A stretch of 64,000 bases of DNA from contig JAFAZK010000053.1 of assembly GCA_019239825.1 (NCBI GenBank), positions 1 through 64,000 on the forward strand, written 5' to 3'. A program made the translations under genes and the position numbers. This DNA is from Verrucomicrobiota bacterium (GTDB lineage Bacteria; Verrucomicrobiota; Verrucomicrobiia; Chthoniobacterales; JAFAMB01). Of this stretch, positions 39,363-49,592 are shown piece by piece. The first letter of the stretch is position 1. Each line of letters begins with the position of its first letter. Below the pieces are notes generated by a model. It was not told where the DNA came from. It did no database searches and saw only the letters and a list, made by a program, of their open reading frames with translations.

Positions 39363-40375
39363 CAAAGAAGCTCGCCGGGCAGGCGTTCAATCAACTGAGG
39401 CAGATTGGACACTACGTCTACGGTGTCCGACCGTAGTAACACTTCGGCGGCAAGTGATTCTGCGTGAGGGTCGCCTGCGGGAAGGCAGACAAGATAGTCT
39501 TCGACCGCTGAATTCTGGTTACGCAGGTCCACGATATCGACGGGAAAACTACGCATCTCACCGCTCGGCTCGAGCGGGATGGTCATATAAAAGTAAGGCA
39601 CCTCCAATGTTCGCGCGACGTGATTGATCGCTCCCCACACCGCTTTGGTGCAAAGAACTACCTTCCAATGGTTGGACAGCCGAGTCAGCGCGGCTGCGTT
39701 TAGATCCACGATCACCAATTGTGCCCGAAAATGCAGATCAATATTTCGATGGAGACAGAGCCGGAGCAGAGAACCCAGGGCCGGCCAATGGATTGAGTCT
39801 GACCACCAATAGGTCTCATCCCAACTACGACGGGTTACCTTCGGTAGCAGGTTTCCGCTAAACAGCTCTTGGCTGGCGCCTAGCATCGCTCGCTCAAAAA
39901 GGTCGGGAATATCGCGCCCGGAACTCGCCTGCAGAAAAGACTTCTGAGCGGTCGTATCGGCAGCATAGGCGCGCAAAGAAGGGTATCTCTCGCTGCCCCG
40001 CCACAACTTGGATCCCTCAACTTGGAAAATTGAGAGATCATGCAACTCGTCGGTAACCGTCTCCATGACAAGTTCCTGCAGATCGCGGCGGAGTCCCTCC
40101 CCATTTTGGCGGAAAAGCTTTTGCTGTGAAGAAATCGCCCATTTGTCCGAGTCGGGGCTTCTAGCAGCGCCCACTACGCTCCCGAGGAAGTGATCCGATA
40201 ACAGGTGGGTCTGTAACCGCCGAAGAGCCAAGCGGCTGATGAATGCTTCGTCGGTCGGAGGAGCAACTTGTCGGAACCGAAGCGAAGCAAAACCACGGCC
40301 TCGTCGCTGCGATACACTTTCCTCTACAAATTCCGCCTCTCCGCGGAGAAGTCGGGGTTCCAGGAGCTTTATCAT
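39359..40375 (-). CDS. Hypothetical protein
   Basis: 338-aa ORF with coding-like composition; no family recognised. Confidence 0.7.
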   Translation of the reverse strand: MIKLLEPRLLRGEAEFVEESVSQRRGRGFASLRFRQVAPPTDEAFISRLALRRLQTHLLSDHFLGSVVGAARSPDSDKWAISSQQKLFRQNGEGLRRDLQELVMETVTDELHDLSIFQVEGSKLWRGSERYPSLRAYAADTTAQKSFLQASSGRDIPDLFERAMLGASQELFSGNLLPKVTRRSWDETYWWSDSIHWPALGSLLRLCLHRNIDLHFRAQLVIVDLNAAALTRLSNHWKVVLCTKAVWGAINHVARTLEVPYFYMTIPLEPSGEMRSFPVDIVDLRNQNSAVEDYLVCLPAGDPHAESLAAEVLLRSDTVDVVSNLPQLIERLPGELLW

Positions 40376-40506
40376 TAAAAGGCCTGCGTATTAGCAGATC
40401 GAAGCAAATGAAAGCAAGCAAGAACCACGCTTCGCGCACATTTCTCCTTGACAAGTTGGCCCTATGAAGGGGGAAGTAATCACTAACCAAGTGGGTACTA
40501 AATAGT

Positions 40507-40823
40507 TAGGAACGAGGAGCGAGAATCTAGGAGCTAGGAGGGAGGGCCTATCTTTGGTGGGGCGAGGCTCCCGAACGTCGAGGTGGTGTAGCGAAGTGCA
40601 TAGTGCTCCTCGTTGAGTTGCATTACTAGGCCATTAAACGCGCCGAGCCGTGGGTATGTCGTGGCCGACGGCTCGGCGCGTCTTGGAGGCCTCGCCCATC
40701 GATTTTTCGGCGTTCTTGCCTTTTAGCCCTGCTCGAATCATTTGGCTCTTTGGGAGCCTCGCCCCACCAAATATGCGCTAGCCTCTCCCAGCTCCCAAAC
40801 TGATTACTGCACCACTGATTACT
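40507..40823. repeat. Inverted pair of 7-nt arrays enclosing element B3
   Basis: taggaac gaggagc gagaatc taggagc taggagg ... ctagcct ctcccag ctcccaa actgattactgcaccactgattac. Confidence 0.65.
40553..40771. repeat. Family B element, copy B3
   Basis: Outer tttggtggggcgaggctccc / gggagcctcgccccaccaaa; inner acgcgccgagccgt / acggctcggcgcgt perfect. Confidence 0.9.
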
Positions 40824-41517
40824 TCTCCGCCTTATGCGCCGCAATAACCGCCATTGGACCCCGGCGCCAAACGACTTCCACGTTAGTAAACCCGGCGTCG
40901 TGTAGGAGATGTAGCTCGGTTTGGATTTCGAAGTATCGGTCTTCGGCTGACCATTGCTGAAAATGTGAGTCCGCTTCAGCCCTGGTGAAGCCGCAAGCAA
41001 TAAGATGCTTTGCCCAACCCGACCGCATCCATCGCTCTAACGGGCTGTTCTCAGCGAACATCGCGTCAGCGTTAATGAAGATCCCGTGAGGCGCCAACGC
41101 GCCGAGGATCTTGCGGTACAGACGCCGTTTCTCCGCTGGTTCGCGAACATGGTGCAACGCCAACGAGGCCATACAGGCGTTGGAAGGATGAGGCAACGGG
41201 CCAAAAAAGTCTCCGAGAACATGCGTAACTCTGGGTAACAAATCCGCTAACCGTTCCCGCGCCTCGACGATCATCGCCGGATCGGTATCGATTCCGGTAA
41301 CATTGGAGTTTGGGATGCGCTTCAGCACCAAGGCTGCTAGCGAGCCGGTCCCAGTGCCGAGATCCAATACCTGAGGCCGCTCTTGATCGACCAGGTAAAA
41401 CGCCAAATAGTCCGCCAGCTCGCGCAGCATTTCGTCGTAACCAGGAATAAATCGACGGATCAACTGGTCATATTCAGCGATGTCGAGCCGTAGATGGGAT
41501 TCCACCGAGTGAGACAT
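40819..41517 (-). CDS. Class I SAM-dependent methyltransferase
   Basis: VLDLGTGTGSLAALVLKRIPNSNVTGIDTDPAMI. Confidence 0.94.
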   Translation of the reverse strand: MSHSVESHLRLDIAEYDQLIRRFIPGYDEMLRELADYLAFYLVDQERPQVLDLGTGTGSLAALVLKRIPNSNVTGIDTDPAMIVEARERLADLLPRVTHVLGDFFGPLPHPSNACMASLALHHVREPAEKRRLYRKILGALAPHGIFINADAMFAENSPLERWMRSGWAKHLIACGFTRAEADSHFQQWSAEDRYFEIQTELHLLHDAGFTNVEVVWRRGPMAVIAAHKAEK

Positions 41518-41642
41518 AGGAATGGAATTTAAACAGGTTACCAGCCGGCCGAGCCAATGGTTAGCGGCCCAGTCTGGATATAGTAGTCCTTTTCTGTTGG
41601 GATTGAATCAGTTTTATCAGCCGGCGCTCATCGCCGCCTGGA

Positions 41643-41751
41643 AATGAGCGATGACAAATGACAGATGACAAATTGGGGCTGATGACCCAGACGGTGCCGC
41701 TGCCTGAAGGCACAATCTGTCATTTGTCATTTGTAATCTGTCATCCGTAAT
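41643..41751. repeat. Inverted pair of 7-nt arrays (ATGACAA type)
   Basis: atgagcg atgacaa atgacag atgacaa ... ctgtcat ttgtcat ttgtaat ctgtcat. Confidence 0.85.
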
Positions 41752-41757
41752 TACCTC

Positions 41758-42228
41758 ATGCCCTCCCATCATTATTCGTTGACGACCGTCTGGACTGGCA
41801 ACGCCGGCAAAGGAACCTCCGGTTACCGCGACTACGAACGTTCGTACGAGGTCCGTATTCCCCAAAAGCCGGTTCTGCTCGGTTCGTCTGATCCAAAATT
41901 TCGAGGAGATCCGGCGCGTTATAACCCTGAAGATCTGCTACTGGCGTCGTTATCCGCGTGCCATATGCTTTGGTACCTCCATCTTTGCTCGGACCAAAAG
42001 ATCATCTGCAGTCATTACTCCGACACCGCCGAGGGAGAAATGGAAATCGCAGCCAATGGCGCCGGGCGATTTACCAAGGTGATACTGCATCCGGAGATTG
42101 TGATTAATTCGGAGGCAGGGTTGAAGGCCGCTCACGAGCTTCACGAACGTGCTCATGCGCTGTGCTTTATCGCAAATTCAGTAAATTTCCCAGTTGAGGT
42201 TAGCCCGACGATTCGCGTGGAAAGCTAG
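41758..42228 (+). CDS. OsmC-family protein
   Basis: NPEDLLLASLSACHMLWYLHLC. Confidence 0.93.
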   Translation: MPSHHYSLTTVWTGNAGKGTSGYRDYERSYEVRIPQKPVLLGSSDPKFRGDPARYNPEDLLLASLSACHMLWYLHLCSDQKIICSHYSDTAEGEMEIAANGAGRFTKVILHPEIVINSEAGLKAAHELHERAHALCFIANSVNFPVEVSPTIRVES

Positions 42229-42387
42229 ACTCAGAGATAGCCGCGAAAAGGCGCAGAAAACACAAAAAACAAACCGCAGATGAACGCAGATTTACGCAGA
42301 TAGATTCTGCGAACCGTGGGAGCGCAGCGTGATAACGCTGCGAAGGGCCGAAAATCGCGCCCGTTGGGAGGCGCGGTAGCAGCGGAC

Positions 42388-42663
42388 TGGAGGGGAGCCG
42401 CTTTAGCACGCGGCCAATGACCTCACGTATTCTTTCCAACGCGAGGAATGTCAAAACATCGGGTTAAACAAGCGGCTCCCGGAAATTACCGAGCGCGATG
42501 TTTGGTCCAGCGTGCGGTTCGAACGATCTATTTACATACCGAGACACAAACCACGCGTTGAGCCGTTCGCGGGAGCCGCCTGTTTAACGGAATTCGGGGC
42601 CTTACACGGTCCGGGAGAAATCGGGCCGGTCCTTTGGGTACGATCCAAAGCGGCTCCCCGCCA
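42388..42663. repeat. Family A element, copy A4 (core in reverse orientation)
   Basis: tggaggggagccgcttt ... gttaaacaagcggctcccgg ... cgggagccgcctgtttaac ... aaagcggctccccgcca. Confidence 0.88.
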
Positions 42664-42671
42664 GTCGCGCC

Positions 42672-43442
42672 TCAAATCAGATTGGATGACGCACCACCGT
42701 CGGCCACGAAGATTTGGCCAGTGACGTAGCTCGAGGCTGGCATCGCTAAAAAGGCAATCATCCTCGCTATTTCTTCGGGCTGACCAGGCCGCTCCATGGG
42801 AATCCGAGTTAGGACGTAGGCCATGAGTTCTTGATTCGCCAACAGATTCTCGGTGAGCGGGGTAACAATAAACCCCGGGGCAACCAGGTTCACCCTGATC
42901 TTATGCTTGGCCCATTCTACGGCGAGTCCACGAGCCACCTGATTTAATGCGGCTTTCGAGGCGCCGTAAGGAATGCCGGTACGAACGGTGCTCAGGCCGG
43001 CAATCGATCCAACCAGAATGACGGAGCTATCGGTGCCCGCTTTCAGAAGTGGGAGTGCCTCTCGGACCAGTTCAATCGAAGAGATCAAATTAGTGTTTAA
43101 GATGTGCAGAATCTCCTCCGGCGTGTAGGCCTCAATTCCTTTGCGGATGTTAGTGCCGACGTTGGCTACGAGAACATCGATGCGCTTGGCTTGTTCCGCG
43201 GCCGCCAAGAGTTGGGATCGCCCCTGCTGAGTGCTGACATCGGCTGCGACAGTCGTTACCGGTAGCCCGTCTTTCTGCCAACCTTGAACCGAAGCCGCCA
43301 ACGTTCCGCTGTCGCGCGCTACGGAAAGCACAGAGGCGCCACGTCCCAGCAACTCTGAGACTGTGGCTAAGCCAATGCCTTTCGACCCGCCTGTTACCAC
43401 AGCGAATTTACCTGCAAGACTCCAAGAATGATCTGTGCTCAT
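42672..43442 (-). CDS. Short-chain dehydrogenase/reductase
   Basis: [33 protein letters not shown]; start MSTDHSW at 43442. Confidence 0.94.
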   Translation of the reverse strand: MSTDHSWSLAGKFAVVTGGSKGIGLATVSELLGRGASVLSVARDSGTLAASVQGWQKDGLPVTTVAADVSTQQGRSQLLAAAEQAKRIDVLVANVGTNIRKGIEAYTPEEILHILNTNLISSIELVREALPLLKAGTDSSVILVGSIAGLSTVRTGIPYGASKAALNQVARGLAVEWAKHKIRVNLVAPGFIVTPLTENLLANQELMAYVLTRIPMERPGQPEEIARMIAFLAMPASSYVTGQIFVADGGASSNLI

Positions 43443-43504
43443 GAATAAAATCTTTGAAAAACTGCCGTAAAGAGACGACTGCAAACCCCTAGGCGTCAAC
43501 CCCA

Positions 43505-43933
43505 ATGCGCGTAACGCAGATCGATCATGTGGAACTCGAGGTACCAGACCGCTACGCCGCGGCCCGTTGGTATCAAACGGTCTTGGGTTTCGAGATTTGT
43601 CCGGAATATGAGCCCTGGGCCGGGGCCAGGCGCGGCCCACTAATGGTCTCAACCGATGGCGGCGAAACCAAACTCGCTCTATTTGAAGGCCAGCCCCAAG
43701 GGCTTGAGCGCCCAATCGGTATCCGCCGAATTGCGTTTAGGATTGGAGGGAATGATTTTATAAGATTGATCGAAGAATTAGATGACCTCAAAGGAGAAAA
43801 TGCCGTCAATCGCTCCGAAATCACCGATCACGGAAAGTCGTTCTCGGTCTACTTCAGCGATCCCTATGGTAACCAGTTAGAGGTCACCACGTACGATTAC
43901 GAAACGGTGCGGGCTAAGCTCGCAAAGCGGTAG
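43505..43933 (+). CDS. VOC/glyoxalase-family protein
   Basis: [44 protein letters not shown]. Confidence 0.92.
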   Translation: MRVTQIDHVELEVPDRYAAARWYQTVLGFEICPEYEPWAGARRGPLMVSTDGGETKLALFEGQPQGLERPIGIRRIAFRIGGNDFIRLIEELDDLKGENAVNRSEITDHGKSFSVYFSDPYGNQLEVTTYDYETVRAKLAKR

Positions 43934-43958
43934 GGACGAGCTCCTGCTCGTCCCTACC
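43929..43958. terminator. Family F perfect hairpin containing both convergent stop codons
   Basis: ggtagggacgagc-tcct-gctcgtccctacc; VOC stop 43931-43933, GH42 stop 43954-43956. Confidence 0.8.
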
Positions 43959-46020
43959 ACCTAACAAACCGCACGCCATACGGCGGAATGTTGACCGGAC
44001 CGTTCAGCTTCTGCTCCTCAAGCAGGTCAAACGCTGGCTCTCTGAATCTGACTCCTTGGTTCTTGTTCGTGAAATTCAGAAAGAAGCAGAACTCCTCTCT
44101 CCCATTCGACCGGTGGGTGACCTGAATCGCTGGCGGAACTTCGGCCTTCTCGATTAGTGGATCCTGAATTCCTAGTGCATCCAACAGAGAGACGACATTC
44201 TCGGCTGTAAAGAACGTCCCGAAGTGAACGATCCGGCCCGCGCCTTTCTGGTTCAACGTAACTCCAGGTTGTCCGGCATAGTAGTCCGACTGGTAAGTTG
44301 CTAGCGTCGTGACGCTTTCACCGGTCGCGGCTAGTATTTCGTTAAAAACGGGTGCAGGAACCGTCGTACCGGATTTCTCAAAGCGCAGCGTGGAAGTCTC
44401 TCCCGGAGTGGCCACCGTAAAGTCAGCGACTCGAACACCGGCTAAGCTTTCATAAAAGGCTTTGTCATTGCCGTCGTAACACCAATGAAGGCGGTTGCGA
44501 TAACCGCTCCAGCAACCGAATACTAGGGTTCCGCCGTTCTCGACGTATTCCCTTAGAGGCTTCACATCGGTAGCCGTCAGAATATGAGCATGCGGAAAGA
44601 AAACGATCTTGTATCCAGCCAAATCCGCTCCGGTCTCAACGGTGGATAGCGCGCGCACATCAATCGAGAGATGTCGTTCCGAAAGGGCTCTATAGACCGC
44701 CAGCTCGTTGTTCTCTCGATACTTCCCAGTCATTCGTTCGATGCGCGCATGCGATTCGTTATCGAAATCGTAAAGGATCGCAGCTTGGGGAACACAGCGG
44801 GTACTGATGAGGGTAGCGCCCAATCGTTTGATCTCGTCACCCAGCCGTTTCGCTTCCTCCAAGCGCCAGGTATTCCGTTCGTCGTGATAGAGCAAGCCGT
44901 TCCAATGCGCTTCCGACCCATACGGTAATGAGCGCCAACGAAAGTACAGCAGGCCATCTGCTCCATTCGCAATCGAGTTCCAGCACCAAAGACGCATTTG
45001 GCCGGGCTTAGGCGTCGGATGTAAATAGTCCGGATTCCCGTTCAAGACCCCGCCGATTTGACCGCTCGGACCTGATTGCTGCTCTAACACCATGAATTTG
45101 CCTGAGACGCCTCGCATCCGGGATAGCAGTCTCGATTCGGCTCGGTCACGAAACTCGACCGGTAGACCGAGGTCGCACACTTTGAATTCGGGGTACGAAT
45201 CATAAGAGACAAAATCCACTGCTTCCCGCACAAACGCGGACAGGTCGACGTTCGTCATGCTCTGGAACGCATTGTGAGTAACGAACTGATGCGGAGCTAT
45301 CGCCTTGATGATTTGATATTGTCTGGCGCCAAAACGGATCGTCATCTCAGACGTGAATCGATAGAAATCGAGCAGCAGACTCGGATTCTGATACGTAACC
45401 GTTGGCCGCGGCAACCAAATCTGTTCCCAATCCGTGTAAGTTTGCGACCAGAAGGCGGTCCCCCAAGCGTTATTCACACTGTCGAGAGTTTGATACCGTT
45501 CTCTGCACCAAGTTCGAAAAGCTTCGTGATCGCTCTCAGCAAAACTGGTGTCGAGGTGACAATTGAGCTCGTTGTCGATTTGCCACCCGATCACAGCGGG
45601 ATGCGCCCGATAGTGACGCGCCAACGCCTCAGTAATGGCTTCTGACTTCGCCTGATAAAGCGGCGACGTGTAATTATAGTGCCGCCGCGAACCGTGCACT
45701 AGACGGGTGCCGTCAAAACTTGCTCGTAAAACTTCCGGGTAACGTTCGGTCAACCACGCCGGCGGGGTATAGGTCGGCGTCCCCATGACTGCTTTCAGTG
45801 AATGCTTTTGGCACAGAGCAAGTGCGCGATCGAACATTCCGAACTGGTAATTTCCTTCCTCTGGTTCCCATGCGCTCCAGGCGCCCTCGCCCATCCTCAC
45901 TACATTCATGCCAGTCTCCGCGATCCGCGACAGATCCGAGTCCCAACGTTCTTCCGGCCATTGTTCCGGATAATAAACCACGCCGTAGAGGAAGGTGTTG
46001 TAGGAATATGTCTTGTTCAT
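43954..46020 (-). CDS. GH42 beta-galactosidase
   Basis: YGVVYYPEQWPEERWDSDLSRIAETGMNVVRMGEGAWS; GWQIDNELNCH. Confidence 0.96.
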   Translation of the reverse strand: MNKTYSYNTFLYGVVYYPEQWPEERWDSDLSRIAETGMNVVRMGEGAWSAWEPEEGNYQFGMFDRALALCQKHSLKAVMGTPTYTPPAWLTERYPEVLRASFDGTRLVHGSRRHYNYTSPLYQAKSEAITEALARHYRAHPAVIGWQIDNELNCHLDTSFAESDHEAFRTWCRERYQTLDSVNNAWGTAFWSQTYTDWEQIWLPRPTVTYQNPSLLLDFYRFTSEMTIRFGARQYQIIKAIAPHQFVTHNAFQSMTNVDLSAFVREAVDFVSYDSYPEFKVCDLGLPVEFRDRAESRLLSRMRGVSGKFMVLEQQSGPSGQIGGVLNGNPDYLHPTPKPGQMRLWCWNSIANGADGLLYFRWRSLPYGSEAHWNGLLYHDERNTWRLEEAKRLGDEIKRLGATLISTRCVPQAAILYDFDNESHARIERMTGKYRENNELAVYRALSERHLSIDVRALSTVETGADLAGYKIVFFPHAHILTATDVKPLREYVENGGTLVFGCWSGYRNRLHWCYDGNDKAFYESLAGVRVADFTVATPGETSTLRFEKSGTTVPAPVFNEILAATGESVTTLATYQSDYYAGQPGVTLNQKGAGRIVHFGTFFTAENVVSLLDALGIQDPLIEKAEVPPAIQVTHRSNGREEFCFFLNFTNKNQGVRFREPAFDLLEEQKLNGPVNIPPYGVRFVRW

Positions 46021-46042
46021 AGTTCAGCATTCAGTAGAAAAC

Positions 46043-46180
46043 GGAGCGGAGTGTTCGAGTAATGGAGTGTTGCGTTGGGGTTGTTGCTTGCTGGCAGCAC
46101 CCGCCACCCAGTTCCAGCTCAACCCGGAGATGCAACACTCCACAACTCCAGCACTCCATTACTCCAACACTCCATTTCTC
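46043..46180. repeat. Inverted pair of 8-nt arrays
   Basis: gagtgttc gagtaatg gagtgttg ... caacactc cacaactc cagcactc cattactc caacactc. Confidence 0.8.
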
Positions 46181-46195
46181 TACTTCGGTTCCCCG

Positions 46196-47140
46196 CTACC
46201 CTTTCGTTGCGCCAGCGGTCAATCCTCCGCGCCAATACTTACCCAACACCACAAAAGCGATTAACAGAGGCAGGACACTAACCAGGGAACCCATAGCGAT
46301 TATACTGTAAATTGGTTTGCCGCCGGCCCCGAAGGTCACACTATTCCAAACGTTGAGACCGAGGGTTAGCGGGAAAAGGTGTTGCTCACTCAAGACGATC
46401 AAGGGAAGAAAAAAGTTATTCCACGCCCCCACGAACGCTAAGAGGGCAACCGTCACCAACCCGGTTTGCATGAGAGGTATCCCGATCCGCCAAAAAATCT
46501 GGAGTTCACCTGCTCCCTCTAGTCGTGAGGCTTCGATGAGTTCGTTCGGCAACGACGAATCCCAAAACACTTTCATCAAGTAAAGCCCAAACGGGTTAAC
46601 TAAACTGGGCAGGATCACACCCAACATATTATTGACCAGACCGATCTTGTTCAGCATCAGGAACAGCGGCAGAACCAAGGCGGTAGAAGGAACCATGATG
46701 GTTCCAAGGATAAAATTAAAAATGAACTGTTTTCCGGGAAACTCGTACTTGGAAAACGCGTAACCGCCTAAAGCGCAGATCATCGTGCTGCCGAAAGAGA
46801 TCGAGCTCGCGTAAATCAGCGAGTTTCCAAACCAGCGTACATAAATTCCGTCCTGATAGGTAACCAAGCCCGTTAAGTTCTCTAAAACATGAAATGGATA
46901 GGAGAACCACAATCCAAAAGTAGAAAAGATTTGGCCGTTATCCTTGGTCATCCCGGCGATGATCCACATAGCGGGTAAAACGCAGTAGATCAGAAAGACC
47001 GCGAGAATGAGGTTACGCACAAGTGATCCGGCGGTGACGGTCGGCTTTTTTGTCGGCCCAGAAGGTCGAGCAAGGCCCGTTGATCCGATCACTGAAACCG
47101 GTGCCTTGGCCGCTTGATGTCTTGCTGGTATCGTGCTCAT
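46196..47140 (-). CDS. Carbohydrate ABC transporter permease (MalG-like)
   Basis: EASRLEGAGELQIFWRIGIPLMQTGLVTVALLAFVGAWNNFFLPLIVL (EAA loop). Confidence 0.95.
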   Translation of the reverse strand: MSTIPARHQAAKAPVSVIGSTGLARPSGPTKKPTVTAGSLVRNLILAVFLIYCVLPAMWIIAGMTKDNGQIFSTFGLWFSYPFHVLENLTGLVTYQDGIYVRWFGNSLIYASSISFGSTMICALGGYAFSKYEFPGKQFIFNFILGTIMVPSTALVLPLFLMLNKIGLVNNMLGVILPSLVNPFGLYLMKVFWDSSLPNELIEASRLEGAGELQIFWRIGIPLMQTGLVTVALLAFVGAWNNFFLPLIVLSEQHLFPLTLGLNVWNSVTFGAGGKPIYSIIAMGSLVSVLPLLIAFVVLGKYWRGGLTAGATKG

Positions 47141-47145
47141 ACGCG

Positions 47146-48012
47146 TTACCGAGAAGCGATCCGCCGGAGGAACGGACCACTAATGACGAAGATTAACAGC
47201 GCTAACAAAATGGCGAGCGCACCCGCATAAGAATAGTTAGCGTCACGGGCGGCGGTTAGATAAAGGTAAAGGTTAGGAGTAATGTTATCGGCCAGATAAC
47301 CGAGCGGTCGCAGCACGAAAGCTTCAGTGAATAGTTGTGAGGTGCCGATTACCGAAAAGATGAAGAGCAACCTGAGCGTCGGCCACAACAGCGGGATCTG
47401 GATCCGCCGCACGATGTCCCAGGTTTTGGCTCCGTCAACCCGGGCAGCTTCGTAAAGATCTTGTGGGATATTCTGTAAAGCCGCGAACAGCGTGATCATG
47501 TTGTAGCCGGTCCAAGTCCAGGTCACGATGTTGGCAATCGAAAAGAGTACAATGGCCGGCGAAAGGAAATCGATCGTGCCCTGGTGGAATGCTCGCAAGA
47601 TCTGGTTGAAAGGCGACAGATTCGGCGCGTACAGGTAACCCCAGACCATGGCCCCGATGGCGGTCGGGATCCCGTACGGCATAAAGTAGGCCGTTCGGCA
47701 TACTTTCATAAAAAAGCCCCGCGACTGATGCAAAAGCAGGGCCAGCAGGATGGCCAAACCTAACATGATGGGGACCTGCACGACGCCGAAGACGAACATG
47801 TTCTTCAAGCCGACCAGAAAGTCGGTGTCCTGAACGGCCCGAATATAATTGGCGAGCCCACCGAACACCTCTTTCGGTGGGCCGACGCCGATTCGTTTGC
47901 GGACAAAAAAGCTCAGATAGAACGCATAACCCACTGGCGCCAGATAGAAGGCGATAAACGCCACCAGAAAAGGCGTCAGAAAAAGATAGGCGGTTTTGCG
48001 ATACCGGCGCAT
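47146..48012 (-). CDS. Carbohydrate ABC transporter permease (MalF-like)
   Basis: [37 protein letters not shown]. Confidence 0.95.
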   Translation of the reverse strand: MRRYRKTAYLFLTPFLVAFIAFYLAPVGYAFYLSFFVRKRIGVGPPKEVFGGLANYIRAVQDTDFLVGLKNMFVFGVVQVPIMLGLAILLALLLHQSRGFFMKVCRTAYFMPYGIPTAIGAMVWGYLYAPNLSPFNQILRAFHQGTIDFLSPAIVLFSIANIVTWTWTGYNMITLFAALQNIPQDLYEAARVDGAKTWDIVRRIQIPLLWPTLRLLFIFSVIGTSQLFTEAFVLRPLGYLADNITPNLYLYLTAARDANYSYAGALAILLALLIFVISGPFLRRIASR

Positions 48013-48065
48013 GTCACACAAACGGGAAGGCGCACGCACTTGTGCGCCTTGAAGATATGATCCCT

Positions 48066-49463
48066 CTACTTCCCTTTGACGTCGTAGCCGTCACCGGTGG
48101 CGTTCTTAAGACTATCGGCCTGCCAAGCGTCGAGCGCTTGTTTCGCCGTCAAGGTTCCGTCAATCAGTCCCGCAATCTGTTTGTTGTAATCATCGTTCAC
48201 AAAGGCAAACCATGGCGACCACTCAAAGTCCACATTCACTGCCTTAGAGGCATCCACATAGACCTGAGCCACATTCTGGCCACCGCAAAACTTGCTTGGG
48301 TTTTTGTCTGCCTGATTGAGATCCGGTGAAGCGAGCCCAGACAGCGCGGCGGGAAAGATCCCGTAGCTGTTCCAGTTGCTGAGCACTGGGCTTTTGGCCG
48401 CGTTTAACCAAACGCAAAACAGGGTCGCCGCCTTCGGATATTTCGACTGTTTCAGGACGGCATCACAACTTCCACCCCAATTGCCGCAGACAAACGGCTG
48501 CCCTTTGCTCCATTGCGGCAACGGCGCTACCTGCCATTCCCCTGAGGTCTTGTCATTGAGGGATTGTGCCAATACCCCCGGTCCCCATGCCGCTTCAATG
48601 GACGCCGCAATCTGGCCGGAACCCACCGCTGTGTAGAACTCGGGCGTGAAATCCGGGATCGTGGCAACGTATTTTTTCTTGATTAGATCAGCCCAAAAAT
48701 CGAGCACCTTTTGGCACTCCGGGCTGTTTAGGGATTGAGTCCAGCTATCGCCATTCGCTTTGAAAAGCCGCGCGCCATTAGCCCAGGCCAGGCTAATAAA
48801 CCAAGGAGCCTGGGTAGGGACAAAATCGACCAACTTTACTTTCCCATCGCTGGCCTTCGCCAGTTTCTCGGCCTGCTGCGCAAACTCATCCCAGGTCGAG
48901 GGAACCGTGAGTCCATATTTATCGAAGATCTTCTTGTTGTAGAGGAATGCCATCGGTCCGGTGTCTTGAGGGATGCCGTAAACCGCTTTTCCATCCGGTG
49001 AGACTTGACCCCAGGTCCAAGGTACAAAGAAGGACTTCACATCGTGGGCGCCGTATTTCGAAACATCGGATATCCCGTCGGTCACGACAAATGAGGGCAG
49101 AAAGTCGTATTCGATCTGAGCAACATCCGGTCCGCCTGAACCGGCTTTGATGGCGGTTTGCAACTTTTGATATTCGGCTGGACCGCCCCCGACGTTGTTA
49201 ACATGGACCTTGATGTCAGGATATGCCTGCTCGAAAAGGCGGGCCGCCTTATCTAGCCCAACGACCCAGGTCCAGACTTCGAGCGTGATCGGCCCGCTCT
49301 CGGGTTTTATTTTGCTGTAGTCCGGCTCTTGATAGCTGGATTGAGCGTTAAGAGAGGGAAGCAATAGGCTAAGGTACCCCGCGACCGCCCAAAGCAGGAA
49401 AGGAAGGGCGGTTCGACGACCGGGGGAGGGCAGAAAGGAACGCCAAACAATGGAGTTGTTCAT
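48066..49463 (-). CDS. Extracellular solute-binding protein (sugar)
   Basis: SBP family 1-like: [36 protein letters not shown]. Confidence 0.93.
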   Translation of the reverse strand: MNNSIVWRSFLPSPGRRTALPFLLWAVAGYLSLLLPSLNAQSSYQEPDYSKIKPESGPITLEVWTWVVGLDKAARLFEQAYPDIKVHVNNVGGGPAEYQKLQTAIKAGSGGPDVAQIEYDFLPSFVVTDGISDVSKYGAHDVKSFFVPWTWGQVSPDGKAVYGIPQDTGPMAFLYNKKIFDKYGLTVPSTWDEFAQQAEKLAKASDGKVKLVDFVPTQAPWFISLAWANGARLFKANGDSWTQSLNSPECQKVLDFWADLIKKKYVATIPDFTPEFYTAVGSGQIAASIEAAWGPGVLAQSLNDKTSGEWQVAPLPQWSKGQPFVCGNWGGSCDAVLKQSKYPKAATLFCVWLNAAKSPVLSNWNSYGIFPAALSGLASPDLNQADKNPSKFCGGQNVAQVYVDASKAVNVDFEWSPWFAFVNDDYNKQIAGLIDGTLTAKQALDAWQADSLKNATGDGYDVKGK

Positions 49464-49592
49464 AGGGGAATGCCACGGGAGTACGGCGCCCACAATCCAA
49501 TGCAAAAGAGGGCGAGACGCAAGTTTTTTTGTGAACGCCCACATTTTTACTGGCGTCGCCCGGCTCTCGCTTTAAGTAAATAGTCTTATCCA

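Noticed and set aside
42512-42724. 70-aa ORF in A4
   Set aside because: Lies within the repeat element and the SDR 3' end
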